Positions 34,680 to 43,988 of a DNA stretch of 64,000 bases are shown one piece after another. Position 1 is the stretch's first letter. Every line of letters starts with the position of its first letter. The DNA lies in contig NZ_QPIB01000001.1 in the NCBI RefSeq assembly GCF_003671765.1, positions 62,001 to 126,000 of the forward strand, written 5' to 3'. The stretch comes from Xenophilus sp. E41 (lineage in GTDB: Bacteria > Pseudomonadota > Gammaproteobacteria > Burkholderiales > Burkholderiaceae_C). The position numbers and the translations under genes were made by a program. Under the pieces are notes generated by a model. It searched no databases, was not told where the DNA came from, and worked only from the letters and a program-made list of their open reading frames with translations.

Positions 34680-35366
34680 ATGACCAGCACCACCGCCACG
34701 GCCGGCCTGACCGGCACCACCAAGTCCTACAACATCACCTCGAGTTCGGACTCGTCCTCGTCCTCGCTGTCGACCAGCAGCGCTGGTGAGGCGCAGGACC
34801 GCTTCCTGAAGCTGCTGGTGGCCCAGATGAGCAACCAGGACCCGATGAACCCGATGGACAACGCGCAGATGACCTCGCAGATCGCGCAGATCAACACGGT
34901 CACCGGCATCTCGCAACTCAACGACACGATGAAGGCGATGGCGAGCCAGGCTTCGGCGATGCAGATGATGCAGGCCAGCGCCATGATCGGCCACGGCGTG
35001 TTGACCCGGGGCAACCAGTTGGCCTTCAGCGATGCGGACACCGCCGTCGGCGCCTTCGACCTGCCCACCGGCGCAACCAGCGTCCAGGTCCAGGTGCTCA
35101 ATGCCAACGGCACGGTCATCGACACCGTGTCGCTCGGCGCGCTCGACGCAGGCCAGCACGGCTTCTCGCTCGACGCCAAGGGCTACCCCTCGGACCAGAA
35201 GCTTCGGTTCAACGTCGTGGCGACCAACGGCAGCGCCTCGATCGACGCCACGGCCCTCATGCACGACACCGTCACGTCGGTGGGTACCGCCACCGACGGC
35301 ACGCTCAACCTCACGCTGCAGCAAAACGGCAACACGCCCTACTCCGGCGTGCGAGCCGTCCTGTGA
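34680..35366 (+). CDS. flgD: hook scaffold protein FlgD
   Basis: A 228-residue hook-capping protein. The N-terminal motif QDRFLKLLVAQMSNQDPMNPMDNAQMTSQIAQINTVTGISQLN is diagnostic. A Ser/Thr-rich lead lies before it, and the C-terminal half has the FlgD tudor/FnIII-like beta pattern. It directs FlgE polymerisation and is later discarded. It lies 13 nt after flgC. Confidence 0.97.
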   Translation: MTSTTATAGLTGTTKSYNITSSSDSSSSSLSTSSAGEAQDRFLKLLVAQMSNQDPMNPMDNAQMTSQIAQINTVTGISQLNDTMKAMASQASAMQMMQASAMIGHGVLTRGNQLAFSDADTAVGAFDLPTGATSVQVQVLNANGTVIDTVSLGALDAGQHGFSLDAKGYPSDQKLRFNVVATNGSASIDATALMHDTVTSVGTATDGTLNLTLQQNGNTPYSGVRAVL

Positions 35367-35391
35367 ACCGCATTCCTCCAGGAGCCCTCCC

Positions 35392-36606
35392 ATGAGTTTC
35401 CAGCAAGCCCTCTCCGGCCTCAATGCGGCCAGCCGCAGCCTCGACGTGATCGGGCACAACATCGCCAATGCCGGCACCACCGGCATGAAGTCCTCGCGTG
35501 CCGAGTTCGCCGAGATCTACGCCAGCTCGGCCGGCGGCATCGGCGGCACGAACGTCGGCCTGGGCGTGGCGGTCGACACCGTGTCGCAGCAGTTCACGCA
35601 GGGCAGCCTCACCATCACCGGCAACGACCTAGACGTGGCGGTCAACGGTGCGGGCTTCTTCCAGGTGAAGGCGCCCGACGGCTCGACCGCCTACACCCGT
35701 GCCGGCAACTTCAAGCTGGACAAGGACGGCAACATCATCACCACCTCGGGTGCGCAGGTGATGGGCTATCCCACCGACACCAAGGGCACGCGCCTGAGCT
35801 TCGACACGCAACCGCTCAAGCTGCCCACGGGGGCGCCGATCCCCGCCAAACAGACCACCAGGATGGCGGCCGAAATCACGCTCGACGCGTCGGCGGTGGT
35901 CGCTTCCACGGCCAGCCCGCCCACGCCGCTCACCAAGTACGGCACCTCGCTCACCGCCTTCGACGCGCAGGGCCTGGAGATACCGGTCGGCCTGTACTTC
36001 GAGAAGACCGCCAACAACACCTGGAACGTCTACACCAGCGTGAACGGTGCCGATCCGGCCGCCTCGACGCCCTTCACGCTGACCTTCCGCGCCGACGGCA
36101 GCCTGGACCCGGCCTCGACGGTTCCGCCGATCACGCTCACCTCGCCCAACGATCCCGCGCAGACCTTCACGGCCAACCTCGACCTGACCAAGATGACGCA
36201 GGTCAACGCACGCTTCGCGGTGTCCGACCTGTCGCAGGACGGGTACACCGCGGGCCAGCTCACCGGCATCAAGATCGAGAACAGCGGGATCATCACCGCG
36301 ACGTATTCAAACGGCCAGACGCAGTCGGCCGGCCAGGTGGCCCTGGTGAACTTCCGCAACGCGCAGGGCCTGGCTCCCACCGGCTCGGGCTATTGGGTCG
36401 AGACCGCGGCCTCCGGCCAGCCGGTGCGCGGCGCCCCTGGCGAAGGAACCTTCGGCCAATTGCGCTCGGGCGCACTGGAGGAGTCCAACGTCGACCTCAC
36501 GGCCGAGCTGGTCAACATGATGACGACCCAGCGCGCCTACCAGGCCAACGCCCAGACCATCAAGACGCAGGACCAGGTCATGTCGACCCTGGTGAACCTG
36601 CGCTGA
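35392..36606 (+). CDS. flgE: flagellar hook protein FlgE
   Basis: A 404-residue hook subunit. It begins MSFQQALSGLNAASRSLDVIGHNIANAGTTGMKSSRAEFAE and has the LDVAVNGAGFFQV segment. It ends with SNVDLTAELVNMMTTQRAYQANAQTIKTQDQVMSTLVNLR, as axial proteins do. AGGAG lies 8 nt before the ATG. Length is typical of FlgE. Confidence 0.97.
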   Translation: MSFQQALSGLNAASRSLDVIGHNIANAGTTGMKSSRAEFAEIYASSAGGIGGTNVGLGVAVDTVSQQFTQGSLTITGNDLDVAVNGAGFFQVKAPDGSTAYTRAGNFKLDKDGNIITTSGAQVMGYPTDTKGTRLSFDTQPLKLPTGAPIPAKQTTRMAAEITLDASAVVASTASPPTPLTKYGTSLTAFDAQGLEIPVGLYFEKTANNTWNVYTSVNGADPAASTPFTLTFRADGSLDPASTVPPITLTSPNDPAQTFTANLDLTKMTQVNARFAVSDLSQDGYTAGQLTGIKIENSGIITATYSNGQTQSAGQVALVNFRNAQGLAPTGSGYWVETAASGQPVRGAPGEGTFGQLRSGALEESNVDLTAELVNMMTTQRAYQANAQTIKTQDQVMSTLVNLR

Positions 36607-36627
36607 CAGACCTGACCCGGCAAGGCC

Positions 36628-37368
36628 ATGGACCGTTTGATCTACACCGCGATGAGCGGCGCCAGCGCCGCCGCACAGCGCCAGGCGGTGCTGGCCAACA
36701 ACCTCGCGAACGCATCGACGCAGGGCTTTCGCGCCGAGCTGTCGGCTTTTCGCGCGGTGCCGCTGCGCGGCGAAGGGGCCACGACGCGGGTCTTCACCGT
36801 CGAAGCGACCACCGGCCATGACACGCGCACCGGATCGGTCGAGCGCACCGGCCGTGACCTGGACCTGGCAGCGCAGGGGCAGGCCTGGTTCGCGGTGCAA
36901 GGGCTGGACGGTACCGAGGCCTACACCCGCGGCGGCGCCCTGCAGGTGTCGTCCGAGGGAACGCTGGTCAACAGTTCCGGCCTGGTGGTGCTGTCCGACG
37001 GCGGTGCGCCGATCGACGTGCCCCAGGGCGCACAGATCGCCATCGGCACCGACGGCACCGTCACCGCCAAGACCGACGGCCAGCCGGGCGCGACGCTCGG
37101 GCGCATCAAGCTCGCCACCGAGGACGCCGAGAACCGGCTGCAGCGCGGCGAGGACGGCCTGTTCCGCACCGCCACGCAGGAGCCGCTGGCCGCCGACGCC
37201 ACGGCCCGCGTGGAATCCGGCGCGCTCGAGGGCTCCAACGTCAATCCCGTCGAAGCGATGGTCGGCATGATCGCCGCCGCCCGCCAGTTCGACCAGCAGA
37301 TGCGCCTCCTGCAGAACACCGAGACCGCCGACAAGACCGCTTCGCAATTGCTGAGCGTGCAGGGCTGA
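36628..37368 (+). CDS. flgF: flagellar basal-body rod protein FlgF
   Basis: A 246-residue rod protein. It starts [38 protein letters not shown] and ends with the [29 protein letters not shown] axial motif. The order flgE-flgF-flgG is standard. Spacing to flgE is 21 nt. Confidence 0.97.
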   Translation: MDRLIYTAMSGASAAAQRQAVLANNLANASTQGFRAELSAFRAVPLRGEGATTRVFTVEATTGHDTRTGSVERTGRDLDLAAQGQAWFAVQGLDGTEAYTRGGALQVSSEGTLVNSSGLVVLSDGGAPIDVPQGAQIAIGTDGTVTAKTDGQPGATLGRIKLATEDAENRLQRGEDGLFRTATQEPLAADATARVESGALEGSNVNPVEAMVGMIAAARQFDQQMRLLQNTETADKTASQLLSVQG

Positions 37369-37388
37369 ACCCCACCACCGGACCCGAC

Positions 37389-38171
37389 ATGATCAACTCC
37401 CTCTGGATCTCGAAGACCGGGATGGAAGCCCAGCAGACACAGCTGGACGTCATCTCGCACAACCTCGCGAACGTCTCGACCACCGGCTTCAAGCGCGCCA
37501 ATGCGGTGTTCGAGGACCTGATGTATCAGAACCTGCGCCAGGTCGGCGCCAACAGTACCGAACAGTCCCAGCTGCCCACCGGGCTGCAGCTCGGCCTGGG
37601 GGTTCGCACCGTCGCCACGAGCCGCGCCTTCACGCAAGGCAGCATGCAGCAGACCAACAACCAGCTCGACGTCGCGATCAAGGGCAACGGCTTCTTCCAG
37701 GTGACGATGCCCGACGGCACGACCGGCTACACGCGCGACGGCTCGTTCCAGGTCGATGCACAGGGCCGCATCGTGACCTCCTCGGGCCTGCCCGTGGCCA
37801 ACGGCATCACCGTGCCGCCGACGGCAACCAACGTGAGCATCGCCAATGACGGCACGGTCACGGCGACGGTGAGCGGCAATGCCACGCCGCAGAATCTCGG
37901 CACCCTGGCGCTGGCCCACTTCATCAATCCGGCCGGCCTGGAGCCCAAGGGCGAGAACCTGTTCGCCGAGACTGCCGCCTCCGGCCAGCCCAACGGTGGC
38001 ACCGCCGGGACCAACGGTCTGGGCACGATCATGCAGGGCTACCTGGAAACGTCCAACGTCAACGTGGTGCAGGAACTGGTGTCCATGATCCAGACCCAGC
38101 GCGCCTACGAGATGAACTCCAAGGCGATCCAGACCAGCGACCAGATGCTGCAGAAGCTCGGGCAGCTGTGA
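37389..38171 (+). CDS. flgG: flagellar distal rod protein FlgG
   Basis: A 260-residue distal rod protein, the family's exact usual size. It starts [48 protein letters not shown] and ends [38 protein letters not shown]. The stop shares one base with the flgH ATG. Confidence 0.98.
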   Translation: MINSLWISKTGMEAQQTQLDVISHNLANVSTTGFKRANAVFEDLMYQNLRQVGANSTEQSQLPTGLQLGLGVRTVATSRAFTQGSMQQTNNQLDVAIKGNGFFQVTMPDGTTGYTRDGSFQVDAQGRIVTSSGLPVANGITVPPTATNVSIANDGTVTATVSGNATPQNLGTLALAHFINPAGLEPKGENLFAETAASGQPNGGTAGTNGLGTIMQGYLETSNVNVVQELVSMIQTQRAYEMNSKAIQTSDQMLQKLGQL

Positions 38172-38878
38172 TGGTCCATCGCTTCGCCATCGCGCCGCGC
38201 CTGGCGCCTGTCGTCGGAGCCGGTGCCCTCGCACTGCTGTGCGCCGGCTGCTCCACACTGGCCAACACGCCGCAGGTGGACATGCCGGACACCAAGACCC
38301 CGCAGGTGCTGCGAACCAACCCGGCCGTCGCTCGCCCGAGCAACGGCAGCCTGTTCCAAACCGCCAGCTACCGGCCTCTCTTCGAGGACCGGCGTGCACG
38401 CATGGCCGGCGACACGGTGACCATCAACATCATCGAGAACGTGTCGGCGAGCCAGAAGTCGACGTCCACGATCGACAAGAAGAGCGGCATCGACAGCAGC
38501 ATCAGCGCCGTGCCGTTCCTGTCGGCCAACTCCTTCACGCGCGCCAGCGCGACCGCCGGCTCCACGCACAACTTCGCCGGCAAGGGCGGCACCGAGAGCG
38601 CCAACACCTTCCACGGCTCGATCACGGCGACGGTGGTCGACGTGCAGCCCAACGGCCACCTGGTGGTCACCGGCGAGAAGCAGATCGGCGTGAACGAGAA
38701 CGTCGACGTGCTGCGCTTCTCCGGCACGATCGACCCGCGGGCGATCCAGACCGGCAGCGTCGTGAGCTCGACCCAGGTCGCCAACGTGCGCATCGAGTCC
38801 CGCGGGCGCGGTGCGCAGGGAGAGGCGCAGGTGATGCCCTGGCTGGGCCGCTTCTTCATGAGCGTGCTGCCGTTCTGA
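38171..38878 (+). CDS. flgH: flagellar L-ring lipoprotein FlgH
   Basis: A 235-residue outer-membrane ring lipoprotein. The signal peptide ends at LLCAGC, so lipidation is predicted on C27; the -3 residue is Cys rather than the usual Leu. The mature part has SLFQTASYRPLFEDRRARMAGDTVTINIIE and ends GRFFMSVLPF, both diagnostic. ATG 38171 is used; a GTG one codon earlier is possible. Confidence 0.96.
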   Translation: MVHRFAIAPRLAPVVGAGALALLCAGCSTLANTPQVDMPDTKTPQVLRTNPAVARPSNGSLFQTASYRPLFEDRRARMAGDTVTINIIENVSASQKSTSTIDKKSGIDSSISAVPFLSANSFTRASATAGSTHNFAGKGGTESANTFHGSITATVVDVQPNGHLVVTGEKQIGVNENVDVLRFSGTIDPRAIQTGSVVSSTQVANVRIESRGRGAQGEAQVMPWLGRFFMSVLPF

Positions 38879-38889
38879 GTGCTACTTCC

Positions 38890-40005
38890 ATGACAGGCAT
38901 GTCCCGATTCCTCGCCGCCGTGGCGATCCTCATTTCCTTTGTCGCCGCGCCAGCGCATGCCCTTCGCATCAAGGAAGTGGCGGCCGTGCAGGGCGTGCGC
39001 AGCAACCAGCTGACCGGCTACGGCCTGGTCGTCGGCCTGGACGGCACGGGCGACCAGACCACCCAGATGCCCTACACGACGCAGAGCGTCGCGAACTACC
39101 TCCAGCAGTTGGGCATCACCCTGCCCGACAACCGCGCCGCGCAGTTGCAGCTCAAGAACGTGGCGGCCGTGATCGTGACCGCCGAACTGCCCGCCTTCGC
39201 GCAGCCGGGCCAGCAGCTGGACATCAACGTCGCCTCGATGGGCAACGCCAAGTCGCTCAAGGGCGGCGTGCTGGTGGCCACGCCCTTGCGCGGTGCTGAC
39301 GGCGAGATCTACGCGCTCGCGCAAGGCAACGTCGTCGTCGGCGGCGCCGGCGCGGCGGCTGGCGGCAGCAAGGTGCAGATCAACCACCTGAGTGCCGGGC
39401 GCGTGCCGGGCGGCGCGCAGGTGGAACGTGCGGTCGCCACCGGCCTGAACGACGGCGACACGATCACCCTGGGCCTGAACGCGGCCGACTTCCAGACCGC
39501 GCGCCGCGTGGCAGAGGCGGTCAACGGCCGCCTCGGCGGCGGCGCCGCACGCGCGCTCGACGGGCGGACGGTGCAGGTGCGCGCCCCGACCGATCCCAAC
39601 GCCCGCGTGAGCTTCATCGCCGAACTGGAGGAACTGACGCTCGAACGTTCGGCGCCGGCCGCGAAGGTGGTCATCAATGCACGCACCGGCTCCATCGTCC
39701 TGAACCAGGCGGTCACCCTCAACCCCTGCGCGATCGCGCACGGCAACCTCTCGGTGACGATCAGCAGCACCCCGGTCATCAGCCAGCCCGCGCCACTCTC
39801 GCGGGGGCAGACCGTGGTGGCCGAGCAGGCCAGCATCCAGATCAAGCAGGAACCCGGGATCATGATCCAGGTGCCCAGTGCGCCGCAGCTGGCGGACGTG
39901 GTCCGGGCGCTGAACGCGCTGGGCGCCACGCCGCAAGACCTGCTGGCGATCCTGCAGGCGATCAAGGCCTCGGGCGCGCTCAACGCCGAGCTCGAGGTGA
40001 TCTGA
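38890..40005 (+). CDS. flgI: flagellar P-ring protein FlgI
   Basis: A 371-residue periplasmic ring protein with a signal peptide ending PAHA, followed by LRIKEVAAVQGVRSNQLTGYGLVVGLDGTGDQ. The central NVASMGNAKSLKGGVLVATPLRGADGEIYALAQG and the C-terminal QADVVRALNALG-type segment match FlgI. ATG 38890 or 38899 could be used; neither has a strong ribosome-binding site. The stop overlaps flgJ by 1 nt. Confidence 0.97.
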   Translation: MTGMSRFLAAVAILISFVAAPAHALRIKEVAAVQGVRSNQLTGYGLVVGLDGTGDQTTQMPYTTQSVANYLQQLGITLPDNRAAQLQLKNVAAVIVTAELPAFAQPGQQLDINVASMGNAKSLKGGVLVATPLRGADGEIYALAQGNVVVGGAGAAAGGSKVQINHLSAGRVPGGAQVERAVATGLNDGDTITLGLNAADFQTARRVAEAVNGRLGGGAARALDGRTVQVRAPTDPNARVSFIAELEELTLERSAPAAKVVINARTGSIVLNQAVTLNPCAIAHGNLSVTISSTPVISQPAPLSRGQTVVAEQASIQIKQEPGIMIQVPSAPQLADVVRALNALGATPQDLLAILQAIKASGALNAELEVI

Positions 40006-40871
40006 TGCTTCCGGCGGCCCCTTCAGCCTCAACCGGCCAGGGACTGGCGGCCGATGCGCGCTCGCTCGACGCGCTCAAGCTGGCGGCCAAGGGCAGTGAC
40101 CCGAAGGCCGTGCGCGAAGCAGCCAAGCAGTTCGAGTCGCTCTTCATGCGGGAACTCATCAAGAGCATGCGCGAGGCCACGATGAAATCGGGCCTGATGG
40201 ACAGCGACGGTGAGAAGCTCGGCACCGATCTGCTGGACCAGCAGTTCGCGGTGCAGTTGGCCGGCATGCCCGGCGGGCTGACCGACGCGATCACGCGGCA
40301 GCTCAGCCAGCAGATCCGCGCCGGCGGACCGGGCACTTCGTCGGTCCCGACGCTCTCGCTGGGGGGCGCAACGGGCGCACGCGTGAGGACGAGCGCAACG
40401 CAGGAGGGCTTCGTGGCGGAGCACACGTCCGCAGCACAGCGCGTCGCGCAGGACACGGGCATTCCGGCCGAATTCATGATCGGCCAGGCGGGACACGAAA
40501 CCGGCTGGGGCAGAAGCGAGATCCGGCATGGCGATGGCAGCAACTCGTACAACCTCTTCGGCATCAAGGCCACCGCCGGCTGGACCGGCAAGGTGGCCAC
40601 CATCACCACGACCGAGTACATCGATGGCGAGCCGCGCAAGGTGAGCGCCAGGTTCCGGGCCTACGACTCCTACGAGGATTCGTTCCGGGACTACGCACGC
40701 CTGATCAGCGAGAGCCCCCGTTACGCCCAGGCGCGTGCGAGCACCGGCTCGGCGGCCGCCTATGCGTCGGAACTCCAGCGCGCCGGCTACGCCACCGATC
40801 CGCATTACGCGTCCAAGCTCAGCCGCGCCATCAACGCCACCGTCCAGCTCCAGCGGGCCCAGCAAGCATGA
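40005..40871 (+). CDS. flgJ: peptidoglycan hydrolase / rod cap FlgJ
   Basis: A 288-residue two-domain protein. The N-terminal rod-cap domain (AAKQFESLFMRELIKSMREAT) is fused to a C-terminal glucosaminidase-type hydrolase (about 140-285). The likely catalytic Glu is E165 in AGHETGWG, followed by SYNLFGIKA. It opens the peptidoglycan for the rod. Having both domains is normal for beta- and gammaproteobacteria. It overlaps flgK by 4 nt. Confidence 0.96.
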   Translation: MLPAAPSASTGQGLAADARSLDALKLAAKGSDPKAVREAAKQFESLFMRELIKSMREATMKSGLMDSDGEKLGTDLLDQQFAVQLAGMPGGLTDAITRQLSQQIRAGGPGTSSVPTLSLGGATGARVRTSATQEGFVAEHTSAAQRVAQDTGIPAEFMIGQAGHETGWGRSEIRHGDGSNSYNLFGIKATAGWTGKVATITTTEYIDGEPRKVSARFRAYDSYEDSFRDYARLISESPRYAQARASTGSAAAYASELQRAGYATDPHYASKLSRAINATVQLQRAQQA

Positions 40872-42754
40872 GTTCACTGCTCAACCTCGGCACCCGTGCG
40901 CTGCTGGCCAACCAGATCGCCCTGAGCACGACGGGCCACAACATCTCGAACGCCAGCACGGTCGGCTACTCGCGCCAGACCGCCGTGATGCAGCAGGTGG
41001 AGGGCCAGTTCACCGGCGGCGGCTACGTCGGCAAAGGCGTGCAGGTGGGCACGATCGAGCGGGCACACAACGAATTCCTCACGCGACAGGCGGCGCTGGC
41101 GCGCTCGGTGCAGGCGATGGACAGCACCCGCGCCGACCGGCTCGCGTCGCTGGAAGACATCTTCCAGGGCGGCAAGAGCGGCCTCGGCGCATCGGTCAAC
41201 GACCTGATCAACGCCTTTTCCGACATCGCCAGCACGCCGACCGACGTCACCGCACGCAACGTGGTGCTGGCCCGCGCGCAGGAGATGAGCGCGCGCTTCC
41301 AGAACGCGCAATCGCAATTGGACGACCTGCAGCACGGCGTGAACGACCAGCTCGGCGACGCCGTCCGCACGGTCAACAGCCTCGCTTCGCGCATCGCCGA
41401 GCTCAACGGGCAGATCCAGCGCGCGCAGGGCGGCGGCCAGCCACCCAACGACCTGCTCGACCAGCGCGACCTGCTCGTGCGGCAGCTCAACGATCAGGTG
41501 CAGGCCACCACGGTCGAGGCCGACGACGGCAGCCTGAACATCTTCGTCGGCAGCCAGGCGCTGGTGCTGGGCACGGGCACTGCGGCCATCGGCCTGCAGG
41601 GTGCCGCCAACGGCAGCAGCGTACTCACGATCTCGCGCGGCGCGGTGACCGTGGCACTGGACGAGAACACCCTGGGCGGCGGCGCGGTGGCCGGGCTGCT
41701 GCGTTTCCAGAACAGCGACCTGGCCGCCGGCCGTGACGGGCTGGGCCGACTGGCGCTCGCCCTCACGACCACGGTCAATGCACAGCACGGCGTCGGGGTG
41801 GACCTCGACGGCAACAGCGGCACCGACTTCTTCAAGCCGATCGCCCTTCCCGACGCCCTGGCGGCCACGACCAACACCGGCAACGCCTCGATCGGCGCGA
41901 GCGTGGCCGACGCGAGCGCGCTGTCGGCATCGTCGTACCGGATCGCCTTCGGAGCCGGCGGGGCCGTGCAGGTGACGCGGCTGTCGGACGGCAAGCTGAG
42001 CAGCTTTGCCGGGCCGCTGCCGATCGTGGTGGACGGGCTGAACATCGCGCTCCAGGCCGGCGGCGCGGCCGCGGGCGACAGCTTCGTGCTCAATCCCTAC
42101 GCCAGCGCCGCCGGCGGCGTTGCGACGGCGGTGTCGTCGCCGCGCCAGATCGCGGCGGCCAGCCCGGTCGAGGCGCGCGTCGGCTCGACCAACGCGGGCA
42201 CCCTGGCCGTCGCGGGCCTCGCAGCCTCGCGTGCCGATGTCAACCTGAGCGCACCCGTCACTCTGACCTTCACCTCGTCGGGCACTTTCGACGTGTCGGG
42301 CACCGGCACCGGCAATCCCACCGGCGTGGCCTACACCGCCGGCTCGACCATCAGCTACAACGGCTGGACACTCACGCTCAACGGCGCGCCCAAGGCCGGC
42401 GACACCATCACGGTGCAGGCCGCCACCCCCGGCTACAGCGCACTCAACGCGGGCAACGCGACGGCGCTGCTGAACCTGCGCGACCTCGCGACCTTCGACG
42501 GCGCCAAGCTCTCCGACGGCTACGCCAGCCTGATGGCCGACATCGGCGTGCGCAGCCAGAGTGCGCAGTACGCGGCCAGCGTGTCGTCGTCGATCGCCTC
42601 CAGCCTGGAGAGCGAACGCGCCAATAGCGCCGGCGTCAACCTCGACGAGGAGGCGGCCAAGCTGCTCCAGTACCAGCAGGCCTACCAGGCGTCGGCCAAG
42701 ATGATCCAGATTGCGCAGAACATCTTCGACTCCCTGCTGCAGGGCATGAACTGA
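40868..42754 (+). CDS. flgK: hook-filament junction protein FlgK
   Basis: A 628-residue HAP1 protein. It starts MSSLLNLGTRALLANQIALSTTGHNISNASTVGYSRQTA. It ends with SAGVNLDEEAAKLLQYQQAYQASAKMIQIAQNIFDSLLQG, typical of FlgK. The middle is Ala/Gly/Thr-rich and variable. The ATGA overlap with flgJ suggests co-transcription with the flg operon; no separate sigma-28 site was found upstream. Confidence 0.97.
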   Translation: MSSLLNLGTRALLANQIALSTTGHNISNASTVGYSRQTAVMQQVEGQFTGGGYVGKGVQVGTIERAHNEFLTRQAALARSVQAMDSTRADRLASLEDIFQGGKSGLGASVNDLINAFSDIASTPTDVTARNVVLARAQEMSARFQNAQSQLDDLQHGVNDQLGDAVRTVNSLASRIAELNGQIQRAQGGGQPPNDLLDQRDLLVRQLNDQVQATTVEADDGSLNIFVGSQALVLGTGTAAIGLQGAANGSSVLTISRGAVTVALDENTLGGGAVAGLLRFQNSDLAAGRDGLGRLALALTTTVNAQHGVGVDLDGNSGTDFFKPIALPDALAATTNTGNASIGASVADASALSASSYRIAFGAGGAVQVTRLSDGKLSSFAGPLPIVVDGLNIALQAGGAAAGDSFVLNPYASAAGGVATAVSSPRQIAAASPVEARVGSTNAGTLAVAGLAASRADVNLSAPVTLTFTSSGTFDVSGTGTGNPTGVAYTAGSTISYNGWTLTLNGAPKAGDTITVQAATPGYSALNAGNATALLNLRDLATFDGAKLSDGYASLMADIGVRSQSAQYAASVSSSIASSLESERANSAGVNLDEEAAKLLQYQQAYQASAKMIQIAQNIFDSLLQGMN

Positions 42755-42782
42755 GGTCGCCGGACCCCAAAGGCAAAAACAC

Positions 42783-43979
42783 ATGGCGGGCTACACCACG
42801 CGCATCTCCACCGCGAACACCTACGACAATGCCGTCGGGCAGCTTATGTCGCGGCAGTCCACGCTCTCGCAGCTGCAGGCGCAGCTGAGCGCCAGCAAGC
42901 GGGTGCTGCGGCCCAGCGACGACCCCACGGCGGCGGCGCAGGCCGAGCGCGCGACCACCCGGCAGTCGCGCGTGGTCAGCGAGCAGCGCGCGCTGGAGGT
43001 GCAGCGCAATGCGATCACCGAAGCCGAGTCCACGCTGGGCAGCGCGGTGTCGGCGGTGCAGGATTTCCGGACGCTGGTGGTGCAGGCGGGCAACGGCGCG
43101 CTGTCGGTCACCGACCGCGCCAGCATCGCTCAGCAGCTCGTGACACTGCGCGACCAGATCCTCGGCTACGCCAACACCAGGGACAGCAACGGACTGCCGC
43201 TGTTCGCAGGCCTGGGCAGTACCGCCACGCCCTTCGTCGACAGCGGCGGCGTCAGCTTCGATGGCATCTCCGGGCAGGCCGGTGCGTCGGACGTCGGCGT
43301 GCCGAGCGCGCTGGACGGCTTCGCCACCTGGATGGACGTGCCCACGGGCAACGGCGTCTTCACCATCGCCCAGACGGGCACGGCCGTGAACGTGTCCACC
43401 GACGCCGGCCAGGTGCGGTCCCCGGCAGAGCTGACCGGGCACAGCTATCGCGTCCAGTTCAGCACGAGCGGCGGTGCGACGACCTACGACATCCTCGACC
43501 TGACCAGCGGCACCGCAGTGCAGACCGCGCAGCCCTACACGCCCGGGCAATCGATCAGCTTCGACGGCATCTCCTTCACCGCCAACGGCACGCCGGCGGC
43601 AGGCGACGTGCTGACCGTCGCACCGAGCAGCCGTACCAGCCTGTTCAACGTGCTCGACCAGGCGATCGCGGCGGTGCGCGAACGCAGCGGCGCGTCGCTG
43701 ACACAGGGCACGACCCAGGCGTTGGCCCAGATCGACTCTGGAATGGCGCGTCTTTCCGCCTCGCGCGGACGCGCGGGCGACCTGCTCAATCAGGTCGACA
43801 ACATCGCGAGCCGGCAGGAGTCCCGCGCGGTGCAACTCGAGGCCGACCGCTCGCGTGCGGAGGACCTGGACGTCGTGAAGGCCCTGTCGGACTTCCAGAC
43901 GCAGCAGACCGCTTATTCCGCGGCGCTCGGCTCGTACGCGCAGATCCAGAAGCTCTCCCTCTTCAACTTCATCACCTGA
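42783..43979 (+). CDS. flgL: hook-filament junction protein FlgL
   Basis: A 398-residue HAP3 protein. It starts RISTANTYDNAVGQLMSRQSTLSQLQAQLSASKRVLRPSDDPTAAAQAERA, the FlgL/flagellin-like N-terminal domain. It ends with DFQTQQTAYSAALGSYAQIQKLSLFNFI. It is 28 nt downstream of flgK and only 9 nt upstream of an HDOD gene. Confidence 0.96.
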   Translation: MAGYTTRISTANTYDNAVGQLMSRQSTLSQLQAQLSASKRVLRPSDDPTAAAQAERATTRQSRVVSEQRALEVQRNAITEAESTLGSAVSAVQDFRTLVVQAGNGALSVTDRASIAQQLVTLRDQILGYANTRDSNGLPLFAGLGSTATPFVDSGGVSFDGISGQAGASDVGVPSALDGFATWMDVPTGNGVFTIAQTGTAVNVSTDAGQVRSPAELTGHSYRVQFSTSGGATTYDILDLTSGTAVQTAQPYTPGQSISFDGISFTANGTPAAGDVLTVAPSSRTSLFNVLDQAIAAVRERSGASLTQGTTQALAQIDSGMARLSASRGRAGDLLNQVDNIASRQESRAVQLEADRSRAEDLDVVKALSDFQTQQTAYSAALGSYAQIQKLSLFNFIT

Positions 43980-43988
43980 TCGTTCGCG

